A DNA stretch of 64,000 bases, taken from the NCBI RefSeq assembly GCF_902813185.1, contig NZ_LR778301.1:2542001-2606000 (forward strand), in the 5' to 3' direction. This DNA is from Denitratisoma oestradiolicum (GTDB taxonomy: Bacteria; Pseudomonadota; Gammaproteobacteria; Burkholderiales; Rhodocyclaceae). The stretch's first letter is position 1. Each line of letters opens with the position of its first letter. The notes beneath the pieces were generated by a model. That model was not told where the DNA came from and made no database searches. It saw only the letters and a program-made list of their open reading frames with translations. A program made the position numbers and the translations under genes. Shown here one piece after another: positions 41,429 through 50,793 of this stretch.

Positions 41429-42853
41429 ATGAAACTACTCCGCAACACCATGGTCGCGGCCATGGCGGGAGCCTTCGCCCTGCCCGCCTGCGCCAACGAC
41501 GACCTGAGCGTCCTCAAGGCCGAGTTGAAGCGCCTGTCCGAACGCATCGAAAGCCTGGAACGACAGAACCGGGAAATGGAAAAGTCCCTCGACAGTCAGC
41601 GCGTCAGCGAGAGCGAGCCGGAGCTGGTGACCCGCCTCAAGGCCGTGGAGTTCCAGACCCTCTCGATGCAGAAGCAGGCGCGCCAGATCGAGGCCCTGGA
41701 AGGCATCACCGTGGGTGCCAGCCTCACCGGCCTGGTGCAGAAGGTCGGCGCCCGGGGCACGGCAAGCGGCCTGGCAGAGACCCGTGCCAACTATCGCGGC
41801 GACATTTCCGTGACCCTGCCCGGCGGCGAAATGGGTAACACCGAAGGCAAGATCTTCGGCCACTTCCGCTTCGGCCAGGGCAATGGCATCGGCCTGCGGC
41901 CAACCTACACCAGCAGCGCCAACACCACCGCCTTCGAAGTCGGCAGCACTCCAGCCGACGACTCCTTCGGCATCCTGGCCCAGGCCTGGTATCAATTGAC
42001 GATTCCGCTGATGGACGACGGCCTCAAGGCCAATGCCCGGGAACACCTGCATCTTACGGCGGGCAAGATTGACCCCTTCGTCTTCTTCGACCAGAACGTG
42101 GCGGCCGACGACGAATCGGCCCGCTTCATGAACAATACCTTCGTGCATAACCCTCTGCTGGATTCCGGCGGCGATATCGGCGCCGATGCCTACGGCTTCG
42201 CTCCGGGCGCCATCGTCCAATATGTGAACCAGCGCGAAAAGGGTTCGGAGTGGGGTCTGTCCCTGGGCGTCTTCGGTTCTGGCCCGGGCGCCAACTTCAC
42301 CGGCTCCCTCTCCGGCCCCCTGGTCATCGCCCAGGCCGAGACCGCCGCCCGCTTCAACTATCTGCCCGGCAACTACCGCGTCTATCTCTGGCGCAACGGC
42401 CGGGGCGCCGGCTACGACGGCGTTGAGCAAAAGCATGCCGGTATCGGCGTTTCCGTGGACCAGAAGGTCAGCGACGAGCTGACCCTGTTCGGCCGCCATG
42501 GTCGCCAGACCCAGGGCAAGGTAAGGTTCGACCGCGCCCTTACCCTCGGCGCCGAACTCGCCGGCAGCCCCTGGGCCCGAGCCGCCGACAGCATCGGTCT
42601 CGCCCTCGGCGCCCTGCGCACCAGCGGCGACTTCCGCAACGACGCGCCAACGGTAGACGCCGACGGCGATGGCACACCCGACTTCGGCTACCCGGCCGGC
42701 GGCACGGAGAAGCAGATGGAAATCTACTATCGCTACAGACTCAACAGCCATGTGGAGCTGACGCCGGACTTCCAGTGGATCCGCCGGGCCGGCGGCGACG
42801 GCAATGCGCCGACGGTCAAGGTATTCGGGCTTCGGGCCAGGGTAGGATTCTGA
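41429..42853 (+). CDS. Outer-membrane porin embedded in the ftr operon
   Basis: The 474-residue protein starts with a signal peptide (to about PACA-NDD), then a coiled coil (LSVLKAELKRLSERIESLERQNREME in part, residues about 26-65), and a 16- or 18-stranded beta-barrel ending LRARVGF with the C-terminal phenylalanine recognised by BamA. A TPDFQWIRR strand and DADGDGTPDFGYP loop are visible. It begins one base after the ftrA stop and ends two bases before ftrB, so it must be co-translated with the iron importer. FtrABCD systems do not normally include a porin; here it may admit iron or an iron complex through the outer membrane. Confidence 0.75.
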   Translation: MKLLRNTMVAAMAGAFALPACANDDLSVLKAELKRLSERIESLERQNREMEKSLDSQRVSESEPELVTRLKAVEFQTLSMQKQARQIEALEGITVGASLTGLVQKVGARGTASGLAETRANYRGDISVTLPGGEMGNTEGKIFGHFRFGQGNGIGLRPTYTSSANTTAFEVGSTPADDSFGILAQAWYQLTIPLMDDGLKANAREHLHLTAGKIDPFVFFDQNVAADDESARFMNNTFVHNPLLDSGGDIGADAYGFAPGAIVQYVNQREKGSEWGLSLGVFGSGPGANFTGSLSGPLVIAQAETAARFNYLPGNYRVYLWRNGRGAGYDGVEQKHAGIGVSVDQKVSDELTLFGRHGRQTQGKVRFDRALTLGAELAGSPWARAADSIGLALGALRTSGDFRNDAPTVDADGDGTPDFGYPAGGTEKQMEIYYRYRLNSHVELTPDFQWIRRAGGDGNAPTVKVFGLRARVGF

Positions 42854-42855
42854 GT

Positions 42856-43212
42856 ATGATCCGCCCCTTCCTCGCCCATGCCGTCCTGGTGCTTGGCCTC
42901 TGGTTCGTCCTGGGCTGGGCTACGGAAACTCGGGCAGCACCGGAGGAAGCCGTCACCTTCGCCGTCGTGATCAAGGGCGGGCATATTCTCCCGCCCCGGC
43001 TGGAAGTCCCGGCCGGACGCAAGATCAGGCTCACGGTCAGGAACGAGGGACCCGGCCCCAGCGAATTCGAAAACCTCAGTCTGCGGGTCGAGAAAGTGCT
43101 GGCGCCGGGGGCCTCCTCCTTCCTGGTGATCCATCCGCTGCAACCGGGAAGCTACCGCTTCATCGACGAATTCCATCCGGACACTTCCGAAATGCTGTTG
43201 ATCGCCCGCTGA
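42856..43212 (+). CDS. ftrB: Cupredoxin-like periplasmic protein (FtrB)
   Basis: The 118-residue protein has a signal peptide (ending TRA-APE) and a compact beta-sandwich: FAVVIKGGHILPPRLEVPAGRKIRLTVRN and FENLSLRVEKVLAPGASSFLVIHPLQPGSYRFIDEFHPD. It matches the EfeO-type cupredoxin domain called FtrB in ferrous iron systems, thought to help oxidise Fe(II) before transport. It sits between the porin and ftrC with gaps of 2 and 9 bases. ATG 42856 is decided by this spacing. Confidence 0.83.
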   Translation: MIRPFLAHAVLVLGLWFVLGWATETRAAPEEAVTFAVVIKGGHILPPRLEVPAGRKIRLTVRNEGPGPSEFENLSLRVEKVLAPGASSFLVIHPLQPGSYRFIDEFHPDTSEMLLIAR

Positions 43213-43221
43213 GGCCCTGCC

Positions 43222-44031
43222 ATGCTCAATTCCCTGATCGTCGTCTTTCGCGAAAGCCTGGAAGCCATGCTGGTGGTCGGTGTGCTGCTGGCCTGGATCG
43301 CCCGCCAGCCCGACCCCGGTGGACTGCGCCGCAGCCTGTGGGCCGGCGTCGCGGCCGGGCTGGGTCTCGCGCTGGCACTGGGCTTTGCCACCTTCGCCGC
43401 CCAGAGCCAGCTGGCGGGCGATGCCCTGGAGAAATTCCAGGTCGGCATGGTGCTCTTCGCCGCGGCGCTGATCGTGCAGATGGTGCTCTGGATGCATCGT
43501 CATGGCCGCCACATGCGACGCGAACTGGAAACCCGAGCCGGGCATGCCGCCGGCGCCTTGGGGCTAGGCGCCGTCACGGCCCTGGCGGTGGCACGGGAGG
43601 GCGCCGAAACTGTAGTCTTCCTCTATGGCCTGGGCCTTGAAGGCAACGGCGGCCTGCTCGCCGGAGCATTCGCCGGCTTTGTCCTGGCCGCCGCCACGGC
43701 CTGGCTGGTGGCTCGCGGCGCACGCTTTCTCAGCTATCGCGCACTGTTCTCGGCGAGCGAAATCCTGCTCCTGATCATTGCCAGCGCGCTGCTGGCGGCT
43801 GGCGTTGACCGGATGATCGGCCTCGAATGGCTACCGCCCCTGCTCGATCCGGTATGGGACAGCTCCAGCCTCCTCGACGACAGCAGCGGCGTCGGCCGCT
43901 TGCTGGCTGACTTCACCGGCTACCGGGCACGCCCCTCTGCCAGCCTGCTGCTCGCCTATGGGAGTTTCTGGTGCTTCTCCCTCTGGCGTCTCGGCCGCGC
44001 CACGCCAGCCCCGGCCAACGGGAAAGTGTGA
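43222..44031 (+). CDS. ftrC: FTR1-family high-affinity iron permease (FtrC)
   Basis: The 269-residue protein has seven membrane segments and both REXXE-type iron motifs: RESLEAML at residues 10-17 and REGAETVVF near 134. These carry Fe(III) across the inner membrane in Ftr1/EfeU proteins. The gene begins 9 bases after ftrB and ends 2 bases before ftrD, forming a strict operon. The C-terminal loop (PVWDSSSLLDDSSGVGRLLAD) is typical of the bacterial family. Confidence 0.92.
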   Translation: MLNSLIVVFRESLEAMLVVGVLLAWIARQPDPGGLRRSLWAGVAAGLGLALALGFATFAAQSQLAGDALEKFQVGMVLFAAALIVQMVLWMHRHGRHMRRELETRAGHAAGALGLGAVTALAVAREGAETVVFLYGLGLEGNGGLLAGAFAGFVLAAATAWLVARGARFLSYRALFSASEILLLIIASALLAAGVDRMIGLEWLPPLLDPVWDSSSLLDDSSGVGRLLADFTGYRARPSASLLLAYGSFWCFSLWRLGRATPAPANGKV

Positions 44032-44033
44032 CC

Positions 44034-45515
44034 ATGACAAGCCACACCCTCCACTTCATGCCCCCCCCACCGAGGCGCGGTCGTCTGGCCCGCCTCGGTG
44101 ACTGGATGGCGCGCCATCGCGGTGCCATCCTCGCCATGCAGTGGATCATCGTCGTCTTCTATCTGGTGCTGGTGGCCCTGCCCGCCTTCCTGCCCCATCC
44201 TCATCCGGAAGCGCGACTCTTCTCCTCCGACTTCGGCGCCGCCTCCAGCGTCGATCCCACATTTTCAGTCGATGGTGGCCAATCACGGGTGGAGAAAATT
44301 CCCTACGCCGCCTCCTGGCGCGACCGGCTGGTGCTGCTCGCCCAGTACCTGTTCTGGGGCCTCTGGTGGCCCTTCGTGATTCTCTCGATCCTGCTCATGG
44401 GCAGGGTCTGGTGCGGCGTGCTCTGCCCCGAGGGTGCCCTGACCGAATTCGCCAGCCGCCACGGACGCGGCGGCCCCATCCCGAAATGGCTGCGCTGGAA
44501 TGGCTGGCCCCTGGTGGCCTTCATCCTCACCACCGTCTACGGCCAGTTGATCAGCGTCTATGACTATCCCCAGGCGGCGCTGCTGATCCTCGGCGGCTCC
44601 ACCGTCGCCGCAGTAGCCGTCGGCTGGCTCTACGGCAAGGGCAAGCGCGTCTGGTGCCGCTATCTCTGCCCGGTCTCCGGCGTCTTCGCCCTCCTGGCGC
44701 GACTGGCCCCGGTGCACTTCCGCGTCGACCGCGCTGCCTGGGACGCCTATCGGCAACGCACCTCTGCCGTTGATTGCGCGCCTCTGCTCGACGTCAAGCA
44801 TTTGAAGGGCGCCACCCAGTGCCACGCCTGCGGCCGTTGCAGCGGCCACCGCGACGCCGTGACCCTGAGCGCCCGCTCCCCCAATGGGGAAATCCTCGGC
44901 GGCCCGCCTCCGACGACCCACGAAGCCCTGCTGCTGATCTTCGGCATGCTCGGCATCGCCCTCGGCGCCTTCCAGTGGAGCGTCAACCCCTGGTTCGTGC
45001 GGGGCCGACAGGCGGTCGCGGAATGGCTGGTGAATCGGGACATCCTCTGGCCCCTGACGGACAGCCCGGCTTGGTGGTTGCTGACGGCCTACCCGGAAGC
45101 CAACGATGTCTTCACCTGGCTCGACGGCGCCGCCATCCTCGCCTACATCGGCATCGTCACCCTCGCCCTCGGCGGTGCAACGCTCCTTGCCGTGGGCGGC
45201 GCGGCCCGGCTGGCCGGCGCCGACTGGCGGCGGCTGGCCCTGGGCCTCACACCCCTTGCCGGTATCGGTCTGTTCCTCGGCCTGTCGATGATGACCGCCA
45301 CCCACCTGCGCGCCGAAGGCCACGCCCTGCCCTGGCTGCCCTATTTGCGGGGCGCCCTGCTCGGCCTGGCCCTGGCCTGGTCGGCCTGGCTTGGCCTGGG
45401 GCTGCTGCGCGCCGACACCCCGCGGCGGTCCCGCCTCGTCGTGGCCTACGCCCTCTGGCTGATGCCCCTGACCGCCGTCGGCGGCTCCTGGGTGCTGGTG
45501 TTCTACGTCTGGTAG
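44034..45515 (+). CDS. ftrD: Polyferredoxin-like membrane protein (FtrD)
   Basis: The 493-residue membrane protein has about ten hydrophobic segments and two NapH-type CX3CP motifs, WCGVLCPEG and WCRYLCPVS, plus a CHACGRC pair that suggests a further Fe-S site. FtrD is thought to take electrons away from iron oxidation by FtrA/FtrB. ATG 44034 is chosen because it follows the ftrC stop by two bases; a longer frame begins inside ftrC. The stop abuts the stop of the convergent AHSA1-like gene. Confidence 0.88.
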   Translation: MTSHTLHFMPPPPRRGRLARLGDWMARHRGAILAMQWIIVVFYLVLVALPAFLPHPHPEARLFSSDFGAASSVDPTFSVDGGQSRVEKIPYAASWRDRLVLLAQYLFWGLWWPFVILSILLMGRVWCGVLCPEGALTEFASRHGRGGPIPKWLRWNGWPLVAFILTTVYGQLISVYDYPQAALLILGGSTVAAVAVGWLYGKGKRVWCRYLCPVSGVFALLARLAPVHFRVDRAAWDAYRQRTSAVDCAPLLDVKHLKGATQCHACGRCSGHRDAVTLSARSPNGEILGGPPPTTHEALLLIFGMLGIALGAFQWSVNPWFVRGRQAVAEWLVNRDILWPLTDSPAWWLLTAYPEANDVFTWLDGAAILAYIGIVTLALGGATLLAVGGAARLAGADWRRLALGLTPLAGIGLFLGLSMMTATHLRAEGHALPWLPYLRGALLGLALAWSAWLGLGLLRADTPRRSRLVVAYALWLMPLTAVGGSWVLVFYVW

Positions 45516-45962
45516 CTAATCGGCGATCTCGGCCTCGACGAGCTTGGCCAGCAGGGTGAGGGATTCCTGCCAACCGAGATAACAGGCATCTGGGGGAATT
45601 ACATCGGGTATCCCTTCCTGCACGATGTTCAATTCGGTCCCGCAAGAAACCTTGCTCAGGCTTATCGTCGTCTGCATTTCCCCGGGCAGGTTCGGATCAT
45701 CGAATTTATCCGAATACCTGATGCGTTCATGAGGTACCAGCTCCAGATATTTTCCGCTGAAGGAATGGCTATGGCCGGTGGTGAAATTCGTGAACGACAT
45801 TTGGTAGGCGCCGCCTACCTGGGCATCCATATGGTGAACCTTGCAAGTGAATCCGTTGGGCGGCAGCCATTTGGCCATGGCATCCGCGTCGAGGAACGCG
45901 CGATAGAGCTTCTCGGGCGTTGTACGCAATACACGATGAAGCCGGATGGTGTTGGTTGGCAT
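45516..45962 (-). CDS. AHSA1/SRPBCC-domain protein
   Basis: The 148-residue protein has the START-like AHSA1 fold: LHRVLRTTPEKLYRAFLDADAMAKWLPPNGF, GGAYQMSFTNF and LGWQESLTLLAKLVEAEI. Members bind hydrophobic ligands or assist chaperones; the ligand is unknown. AAGGAG lies eight bases before ATG 45962. The stop is directly adjacent to the ftrD stop, so the two transcripts converge without a visible terminator. Confidence 0.8.
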   Translation of the reverse strand: MPTNTIRLHRVLRTTPEKLYRAFLDADAMAKWLPPNGFTCKVHHMDAQVGGAYQMSFTNFTTGHSHSFSGKYLELVPHERIRYSDKFDDPNLPGEMQTTISLSKVSCGTELNIVQEGIPDVIPPDACYLGWQESLTLLAKLVEAEIAD

Positions 45963-46151
45963 GATCAATTCTCCTTACGTCAAGTGCCGAGTCGGTGACA
46001 GCGGGGTGCGTTGACGCCCTCTGTTTTATAGTGCATGAGCTTGCCTCGACCATAACGGCATTGCTCTTACTGGTTATTTGACGACCGCCGTCGCACAGTG
46101 CACATGACTGCAGCACACTTCGGCCGCCCCCCGCCAAATGCCATTTCGGCC

Positions 46152-47195
46152 CTAACGGACCACCTGATTGCGTCCCAGACTCTTGGCCTGATACAGATTG
46201 CGGTCGGCACCGGACATCAGGGCATCAAGGGTACGCCCTTCTTCCGGATAGACGGCGCAGCCGATGCTGACCGTGGTGTGAATGGTGTTGCCGCCTGCGT
46301 GCATTTGGTCCACTGCCCGGCGAATTCTCTCGGCGACATCCAGGGCACCGGCAGCGGTGGTTTCCGGGAGAAGGACAACGAACTCGTCTCCCCCGTGACG
46401 GGCCAACACGTCGGTGTAGCGCAACTGTCCCTGAATGCTTTTCACCAGGTCCTTCAGCAGGACATCGCCGGCCTTGTGTCCGAAGTCGTCGTTCACCTGT
46501 TTCAGGTTGTCACAGTCGATCATGAGGATGGACAGTGCCCGGTTGTAGCGTACCGCCTGGCCGAACAAGCGATCGGCCAGGATGGCAAACCCGCGCCGGT
46601 TGAGAATTCCCGTGAGATCGTCACTCTCCGACATCAGCTTTGCCTTGTTGAGACCATAGCGGATATCCGAGGAAAACATGGTGGTGATGTACGCCACCAG
46701 GATGAAGGGTGCGAATTCGGCCAGAACACCGCCGAGACTGCTAAGGGATGTCAACTCGCCAATGGAGTCATAGTCACCGAGCAGCACGAAGCAGGTGGCG
46801 ATCAGCGCAAGTTCCAGCAGGGTGGTGATCTTCCCCAGCGTCAGAGCACTGGTGATGATCACCAGCAGGTAGGAGTTGATCAATGGACTGTCAAGCTTGC
46901 CGGTGTGCCATAGCGACCAGGTGACGAAAGCCGTCATGATCCAGGTCTCCACGGCGACCTTCCAGCGGGATTCGCGCTTGAAGAAATGGGTGTAGCGGAA
47001 CCCCATGATGCATGCCGTATAGGCCAGCAGCCCGGATACGATCGCCGCCTTGTCCTCCGGGTGTCCGCCCCCGAATGCGTAATAAAGCAGTACCAGAACC
47101 AGCAGCAGCCATTCGATCTCGGCCACCGTGCGCGAGATGCCGCGCAGTTCCTCCTGCTCCAGGGAAACGGCATTTGAATCGACAGTGTCCGACAT
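46152..47195 (-). CDS. Membrane-bound diguanylate cyclase
   Basis: The 347-residue protein has about six membrane segments (residues 25-170) and a cytoplasmic GGDEF domain (about 185-345). The active site HGGDEF and the inhibitory site RYTD, five residues upstream, are intact, so it should make c-di-GMP and be feedback-regulated. The membrane part is not a named sensor domain I recognise. It stands alone; AGGGAG precedes the ATG at a slightly long distance. It is a second c-di-GMP enzyme in the window, besides the BLUF fusion at 26905-30240. Confidence 0.9.
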   Translation of the reverse strand: MSDTVDSNAVSLEQEELRGISRTVAEIEWLLLVLVLLYYAFGGGHPEDKAAIVSGLLAYTACIMGFRYTHFFKRESRWKVAVETWIMTAFVTWSLWHTGKLDSPLINSYLLVIITSALTLGKITTLLELALIATCFVLLGDYDSIGELTSLSSLGGVLAEFAPFILVAYITTMFSSDIRYGLNKAKLMSESDDLTGILNRRGFAILADRLFGQAVRYNRALSILMIDCDNLKQVNDDFGHKAGDVLLKDLVKSIQGQLRYTDVLARHGGDEFVVLLPETTAAGALDVAERIRRAVDQMHAGGNTIHTTVSIGCAVYPEEGRTLDALMSGADRNLYQAKSLGRNQVVR

Positions 47196-47276
47196 GCGCG
47201 TGCGGCTCCCTGAAATGTACGACTGACATCATTATGCCAAAGACCCGCAGGCAGGCGCCTGGCGCCGGCTCACTGG

Positions 47277-47768
47277 TCAAAAAATGCCCAGCGCCAGTCC
47301 CGCAGCCAAGGTAGCCCCCAGTTCCACACAGCGCTTGATGTCGTCGGGCGCGATGCGTTTGGGGCGCAGGATTTCCTCCGGCGCCTGGGCATGGGTGCAG
47401 ATGATCAGGGGATCGCCGGCCGCCCTGAGCCGCCAACCGGTGGCGATGCGTTCGATCTGACGAGCGGCATTCGACCCGTCACTGCCAGCGCAGATCATTG
47501 ACGCATAAGGACGGCCATTGATGCGGTCGAGGGCGGCGTAATAGGTACGATCGAAAAAATCCTTCATCAGTCCCGACATGGCGGCAAGGTTCTCGGGCGT
47601 GGCGAACAGGTAGCCGTCCGCCGACAGCACATCATCCGCGCAGGCCGTCGAGGCGTGACGCAAATTTACGCTGACCGTAGCATCGGCGTTCGCGCCGGAA
47701 GCGGCGGCTTCCGCCATCTGACGGGTGCCGCCGGTCATGGAGTGATAGACGATGAGCAGGGTTTTCAT
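47277..47768 (-). CDS. Flavodoxin-fold NAD(P)H-FMN reductase-like protein
   Basis: The 163-residue protein begins MKTLLIVYHSMTGGTRQMAEA, the FMN phosphate-binding loop (SxTGxT pattern), and has ATPENLAAMSGLMKDFFDR with the usual PEN/Y flavin contact, then AGSDGSNAARQIERI. It is of the WrbA/flavodoxin-like group. ATG 47768 is used because all similarity begins there; a longer upstream frame has no relation to the family. It lies 62 bases downstream of the hemerythrin gene and may be in the same transcript. Confidence 0.82.
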   Translation of the reverse strand: MKTLLIVYHSMTGGTRQMAEAAASGANADATVSVNLRHASTACADDVLSADGYLFATPENLAAMSGLMKDFFDRTYYAALDRINGRPYASMICAGSDGSNAARQIERIATGWRLRAAGDPLIICTHAQAPEEILRPKRIAPDDIKRCVELGATLAAGLALGIF

Positions 47769-47830
47769 GGTGATGGGTCCGCCAACAGGATGGTCATGCG
47801 GAGAATCATCAGATCGCGTAACAAACCTGA

Positions 47831-48367
47831 TCAGCGACCTCGGCTGCGCCGCGTCGTCATCGCCTGGCTCAGGACCATGATGTCCCGGGGCGTCAGGAGC
47901 CGGCGCGCGAGGGGCAGCATTTCCCGATTTTCCCGTTCGATATGCCGTCGATAGCGGGAGGCCAGCAGTTGGACCGATGGCTCGTCCAGGGCCGTACTGG
48001 TTCCGTCGGCCAGGGCCACGAGTTGCTGACGCACGGCATGCCACGCGGAAGACATCAAGGCATGATCCGCCAGAAGGTCCTGTATCAGTATCCGTACCTC
48101 CTCGGCCGCGCTCCCTTCAGCCCGGACCATAAGCTGGGGGAAAAGGTCTTGCTCCTCGTCCTCATGATGGTGCTGACCGGCAGTGTCAAAATAGCGCAGA
48201 ATGGCCCGGGCCGCTTGGCAGGCCTGCTTGTCCGCCCCGTGGACCGGCAGGTGGTCCAGCAACCGCTCCAGGGTTTTCAGCTGGGCCTCGATGCGGCCAT
48301 GGCAGGCCTCAAGGATTTCCAGGGGTTCATCCAGGGCTGGGGCCGTGGGCAGCAGGGAATCGGTCAT
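47831..48367 (-). CDS. Hemerythrin-domain protein
   Basis: The 178-residue protein is a four-helix hemerythrin-like protein: His in LEACHGRIEAQL, the QHHHEDEEQDLFP helix, LLADHALMSSAWH and YRRHIERENREMLPL provide the di-iron histidines and carboxylates. Such proteins bind oxygen or protect against NO and peroxide. Its ATG overlaps the SirB2 stop (ATGA), so the two are translated together. A Crp/Fnr regulator is encoded divergently upstream of the pair. Confidence 0.87.
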   Translation of the reverse strand: MTDSLLPTAPALDEPLEILEACHGRIEAQLKTLERLLDHLPVHGADKQACQAARAILRYFDTAGQHHHEDEEQDLFPQLMVRAEGSAAEEVRILIQDLLADHALMSSAWHAVRQQLVALADGTSTALDEPSVQLLASRYRRHIERENREMLPLARRLLTPRDIMVLSQAMTTRRSRGR

Positions 48368-48762
48368 GGGATCACTCCGGTGAGAAAGCCGCGGGGATCC
48401 TTCAGGATCGCCACGGAAACAATGTAGCCGGCCACTACCAGGGCGGCACCCCAGGCGGTCAGCCGGATGGAAAGAGTAGGACCGAAGCGGAAAGCCACCA
48501 GGCCCAGGCCGACATAGGCCAGCAGACCCATCACCTTGGCGGTCACCCAGGGCACAACGAAAGGGTACTGATCCGACAGCACCACCATCACCACCGCCGC
48601 CGCCAGCAACAGGGAGTCATTGGCATCCACCATGAGACGCAAGGAACGCTTCCTGAACCAGGGCGAGGCCCGAACCATCAGCAGACCTCGAATCAGGAAG
48701 CCGCCGATACTGATGAAGGCGCACGTCAGATGCACCTGCTTGAGCAGTGGATAACTATTCAT
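48364..48762 (-). CDS. SirB2-family inner-membrane protein
   Basis: The 132-residue protein has four membrane helices in the SirB2 pattern: YPLLKQVHLTCAFISIGGFLIRG, NDSLLLAAAVVMVV, VTAKVMGLLAYVGLGLVAFRFG and WGAALVVAGYIVSVAI. Conserved histidine in QVHLT is typical. Function is unknown. ATG 48762 follows no strong site. It heads a two-gene operon with the hemerythrin gene through a 4-base ATGA overlap and diverges from the Crp/Fnr gene. Confidence 0.83.
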   Translation of the reverse strand: MNSYPLLKQVHLTCAFISIGGFLIRGLLMVRASPWFRKRSLRLMVDANDSLLLAAAVVMVVLSDQYPFVVPWVTAKVMGLLAYVGLGLVAFRFGPTLSIRLTAWGAALVVAGYIVSVAILKDPRGFLTGVIP

Positions 48763-48854
48763 TGCCAGCAATCGCCTGTTTCAGGAAACTAGAAAATCCG
48801 CCCGCAAACCCGGCCTGCTGCGCTATATTGCCGCAGGATAAAAAAGGGATGCAC

Positions 48855-49544
48855 ATGAAAGAAAAACTGGACATCACCGGAATTCTCTCCCATCTGCCTT
48901 TGTTCCAGGCCCTGTCAGTCGAACAAATCGCCGAACTGACCCAGGGCACCCGCGAAATTCGCCTGGCGAAGGGGGAGATGCTGTTCAGGAAAGGAGATCC
49001 CACCAAGGGGTTTTTCGTGGTCATCTACGGTCAGATCAAGCTGGCGCTTCCCTCCGCCCAGGGGGCGGAAAAGGTGGTCGAGATCCTTGGTCCTCAACAG
49101 AGTTTCGGTGAGGCGGTGATGTTCATGGACAAGCCCTATCCGGTACACGCCGAAGCCCTGGCCGACATGTTGCTGCTGCATATTTCAAAGCAGACGGTGG
49201 AAGACCTGCTGGAGCGGGACACGACCTTTGCCCGGCGCATGCTGGCAGGCATGTCCCGGCGTCTGCACTCCTTGATCACCGACGTGGAATCCTACTCGCT
49301 GCGTTCCAGCACTCAACGGGTTATCGGCCATCTGCTCCAGAACTGCCCGCCGGAATGTGAGAAAGACGAACCCGTGGAAATAGAACTGCCCACTTCGAAG
49401 CAGGTCATCGCCTCCCGCCTCAACCTGACCCCGGAAACCCTGTCGCGCATTTTTCATGAGCTGTCCAGTTCCGGCATCATTTCGGTCCATGGCAAGAAGA
49501 TCACGGTCCACTGTGCGCAACGCTTGCGGGCATTCGATCTATAG
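48855..49544 (+). CDS. Crp/Fnr-family regulator (DNR-like)
   Basis: The 229-residue regulator has an N-terminal cyclic-nucleotide-binding-like domain (KGEMLFRKGDPTKGFFVVIYGQIKLAL) and a C-terminal winged HTH with TSKQVIASRLNLTPETLSRIFHEL. The cysteine set that holds the Fe-S cluster in FNR is missing, and the cNMP pocket is not well conserved, so a DNR/NarR-like NO sensor with heme is the nearest known type. ATG 48855 has AAGGG six bases upstream; ATG 48849 is the alternative. Its last 44 bases overlap the convergent membrane-protein gene. Confidence 0.85.
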   Translation: MKEKLDITGILSHLPLFQALSVEQIAELTQGTREIRLAKGEMLFRKGDPTKGFFVVIYGQIKLALPSAQGAEKVVEILGPQQSFGEAVMFMDKPYPVHAEALADMLLLHISKQTVEDLLERDTTFARRMLAGMSRRLHSLITDVESYSLRSSTQRVIGHLLQNCPPECEKDEPVEIELPTSKQVIASRLNLTPETLSRIFHELSSSGIISVHGKKITVHCAQRLRAFDL

Positions 49545-50787
49545 CCCGCCGATAGACCCGCAGCGCTCCCACCAGATTCCAGCCCAGCCAGGCCGACGAA
49601 AGCGCGAAGGCCAGCCCCGCCGTCCGGGTCAGGGAAGGCATCCAGAGAGCCGCCGTCAGCAGGGCCAGCGCCAGCAGATGGGCCACGAACTGTCCCCTGG
49701 CCAGCCGCTCAGGAATCATCTCCTTCATGTTGGGCGCTGCGACAGCGAAAGGCCCCCGCCGCTGGATATGCAGCCAGCAAAGAAAGGGCACGATCTTGTA
49801 GAGCATCCCACTCACAGCGGAAAGCAGCACCCCCAGGAGCATCCAGAGGCCCAGCAGCAGTTCGGTGCGCGCCCCACCCCACCAATCGCCCACCAGCCCC
49901 CACCCGATCAGGGTCACTGCCAACATGAAGACGGCAGACAGGCGGAAATAGGCAAAGGTCGTGTCGCTCAACTTTCTTCTTCTTTTCGCTTGTAGAACCA
50001 GGGTGAGTATCGCGAAGAGCGCCAGTAGGGCCAATCCCAGAACCTGGGCGATTGTCGGAGCAATCGACCAGTCCAGCGTCCTGGATGAGCCGACAGCAAC
50101 AACCAGGAAAAGTGCCGGCGCATAGCCTCGCTCGAACCAGCGCGGATAGGGCGGGGTAATCTGGAACATGGGTACCACCACGGTTGCCACACTGCCCAGC
50201 AGGGCCATGGACCAGGCCCCCAGTGCCCAGGCCAGATGCACGTTGGTGATGGCATGGGAAAGGGGTTGCCCCTCAGCCATGGCGCCTGCCAGCAGCGTTC
50301 CCAGGGCCACTGTCACACCCAGGGCCAGCAGGGGCCATTTGAAGGCCGCTGACAAAGCACTGTTGGCGGGCGTCCGAGCCAGGGCCAGCAGCATTGTGGC
50401 GACAAAGCCGCCCAGAGCGAGGACGAAAGCCAGGGCCGCAATCAGAAACAGGCGGGGAATCTGCCAGATGAATGCCGCCACCAGTGCCAGGGTCGCCACC
50501 ACCAGAAGCGGATGCACGAGATTCGCCACCAGGCGAGGATGAGCGATGTTAGCCCCGGTCACTACCGGCACAAACTGGAAACAGGCGCCCACCATGACCT
50601 GCAACAGTATTCCCGTCCCCACCAGGTGTGTCAGGGCGAGGAGCCCGGGCATCCAGCGCGACAGGAATACTTGGGGCCCCAGCAGCACCAGCGCCCCCCC
50701 CGTCACCACGCCAAAAAGGCAAGCAGTAATAAAGAATCGCAGGGGGACCGAAAAGGCAGGCGCCTGGTCAAATGACAGATTGCCCAT
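49501..50787 (-). CDS. Polytopic membrane protein, heme-copper-oxidase-subunit-I-like
   Basis: The 428-residue protein has about twelve membrane helices. Histidines lie inside helices at LALTHLVGTG, NIAHPRLVANLVHPLL, LSHAITNVHLAWALG and FLCWLHIQ, an arrangement reminiscent of subunit I-like or NnrS-like heme proteins, but I cannot align it securely to a named family. Its neighbours (DUF2249 protein, hemerythrin, Crp/Fnr regulator) point to NO or low-oxygen physiology. It begins 6 bases after the DUF2249 stop, and its end overlaps the regulator gene by 44 bases. Confidence 0.6.
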   Translation of the reverse strand: MGNLSFDQAPAFSVPLRFFITACLFGVVTGGALVLLGPQVFLSRWMPGLLALTHLVGTGILLQVMVGACFQFVPVVTGANIAHPRLVANLVHPLLVVATLALVAAFIWQIPRLFLIAALAFVLALGGFVATMLLALARTPANSALSAAFKWPLLALGVTVALGTLLAGAMAEGQPLSHAITNVHLAWALGAWSMALLGSVATVVVPMFQITPPYPRWFERGYAPALFLVVAVGSSRTLDWSIAPTIAQVLGLALLALFAILTLVLQAKRRRKLSDTTFAYFRLSAVFMLAVTLIGWGLVGDWWGGARTELLLGLWMLLGVLLSAVSGMLYKIVPFLCWLHIQRRGPFAVAAPNMKEMIPERLARGQFVAHLLALALLTAALWMPSLTRTAGLAFALSSAWLGWNLVGALRVYRRAIDRMPASVAHSGP

Positions 50788-50793
50788 CAGACA

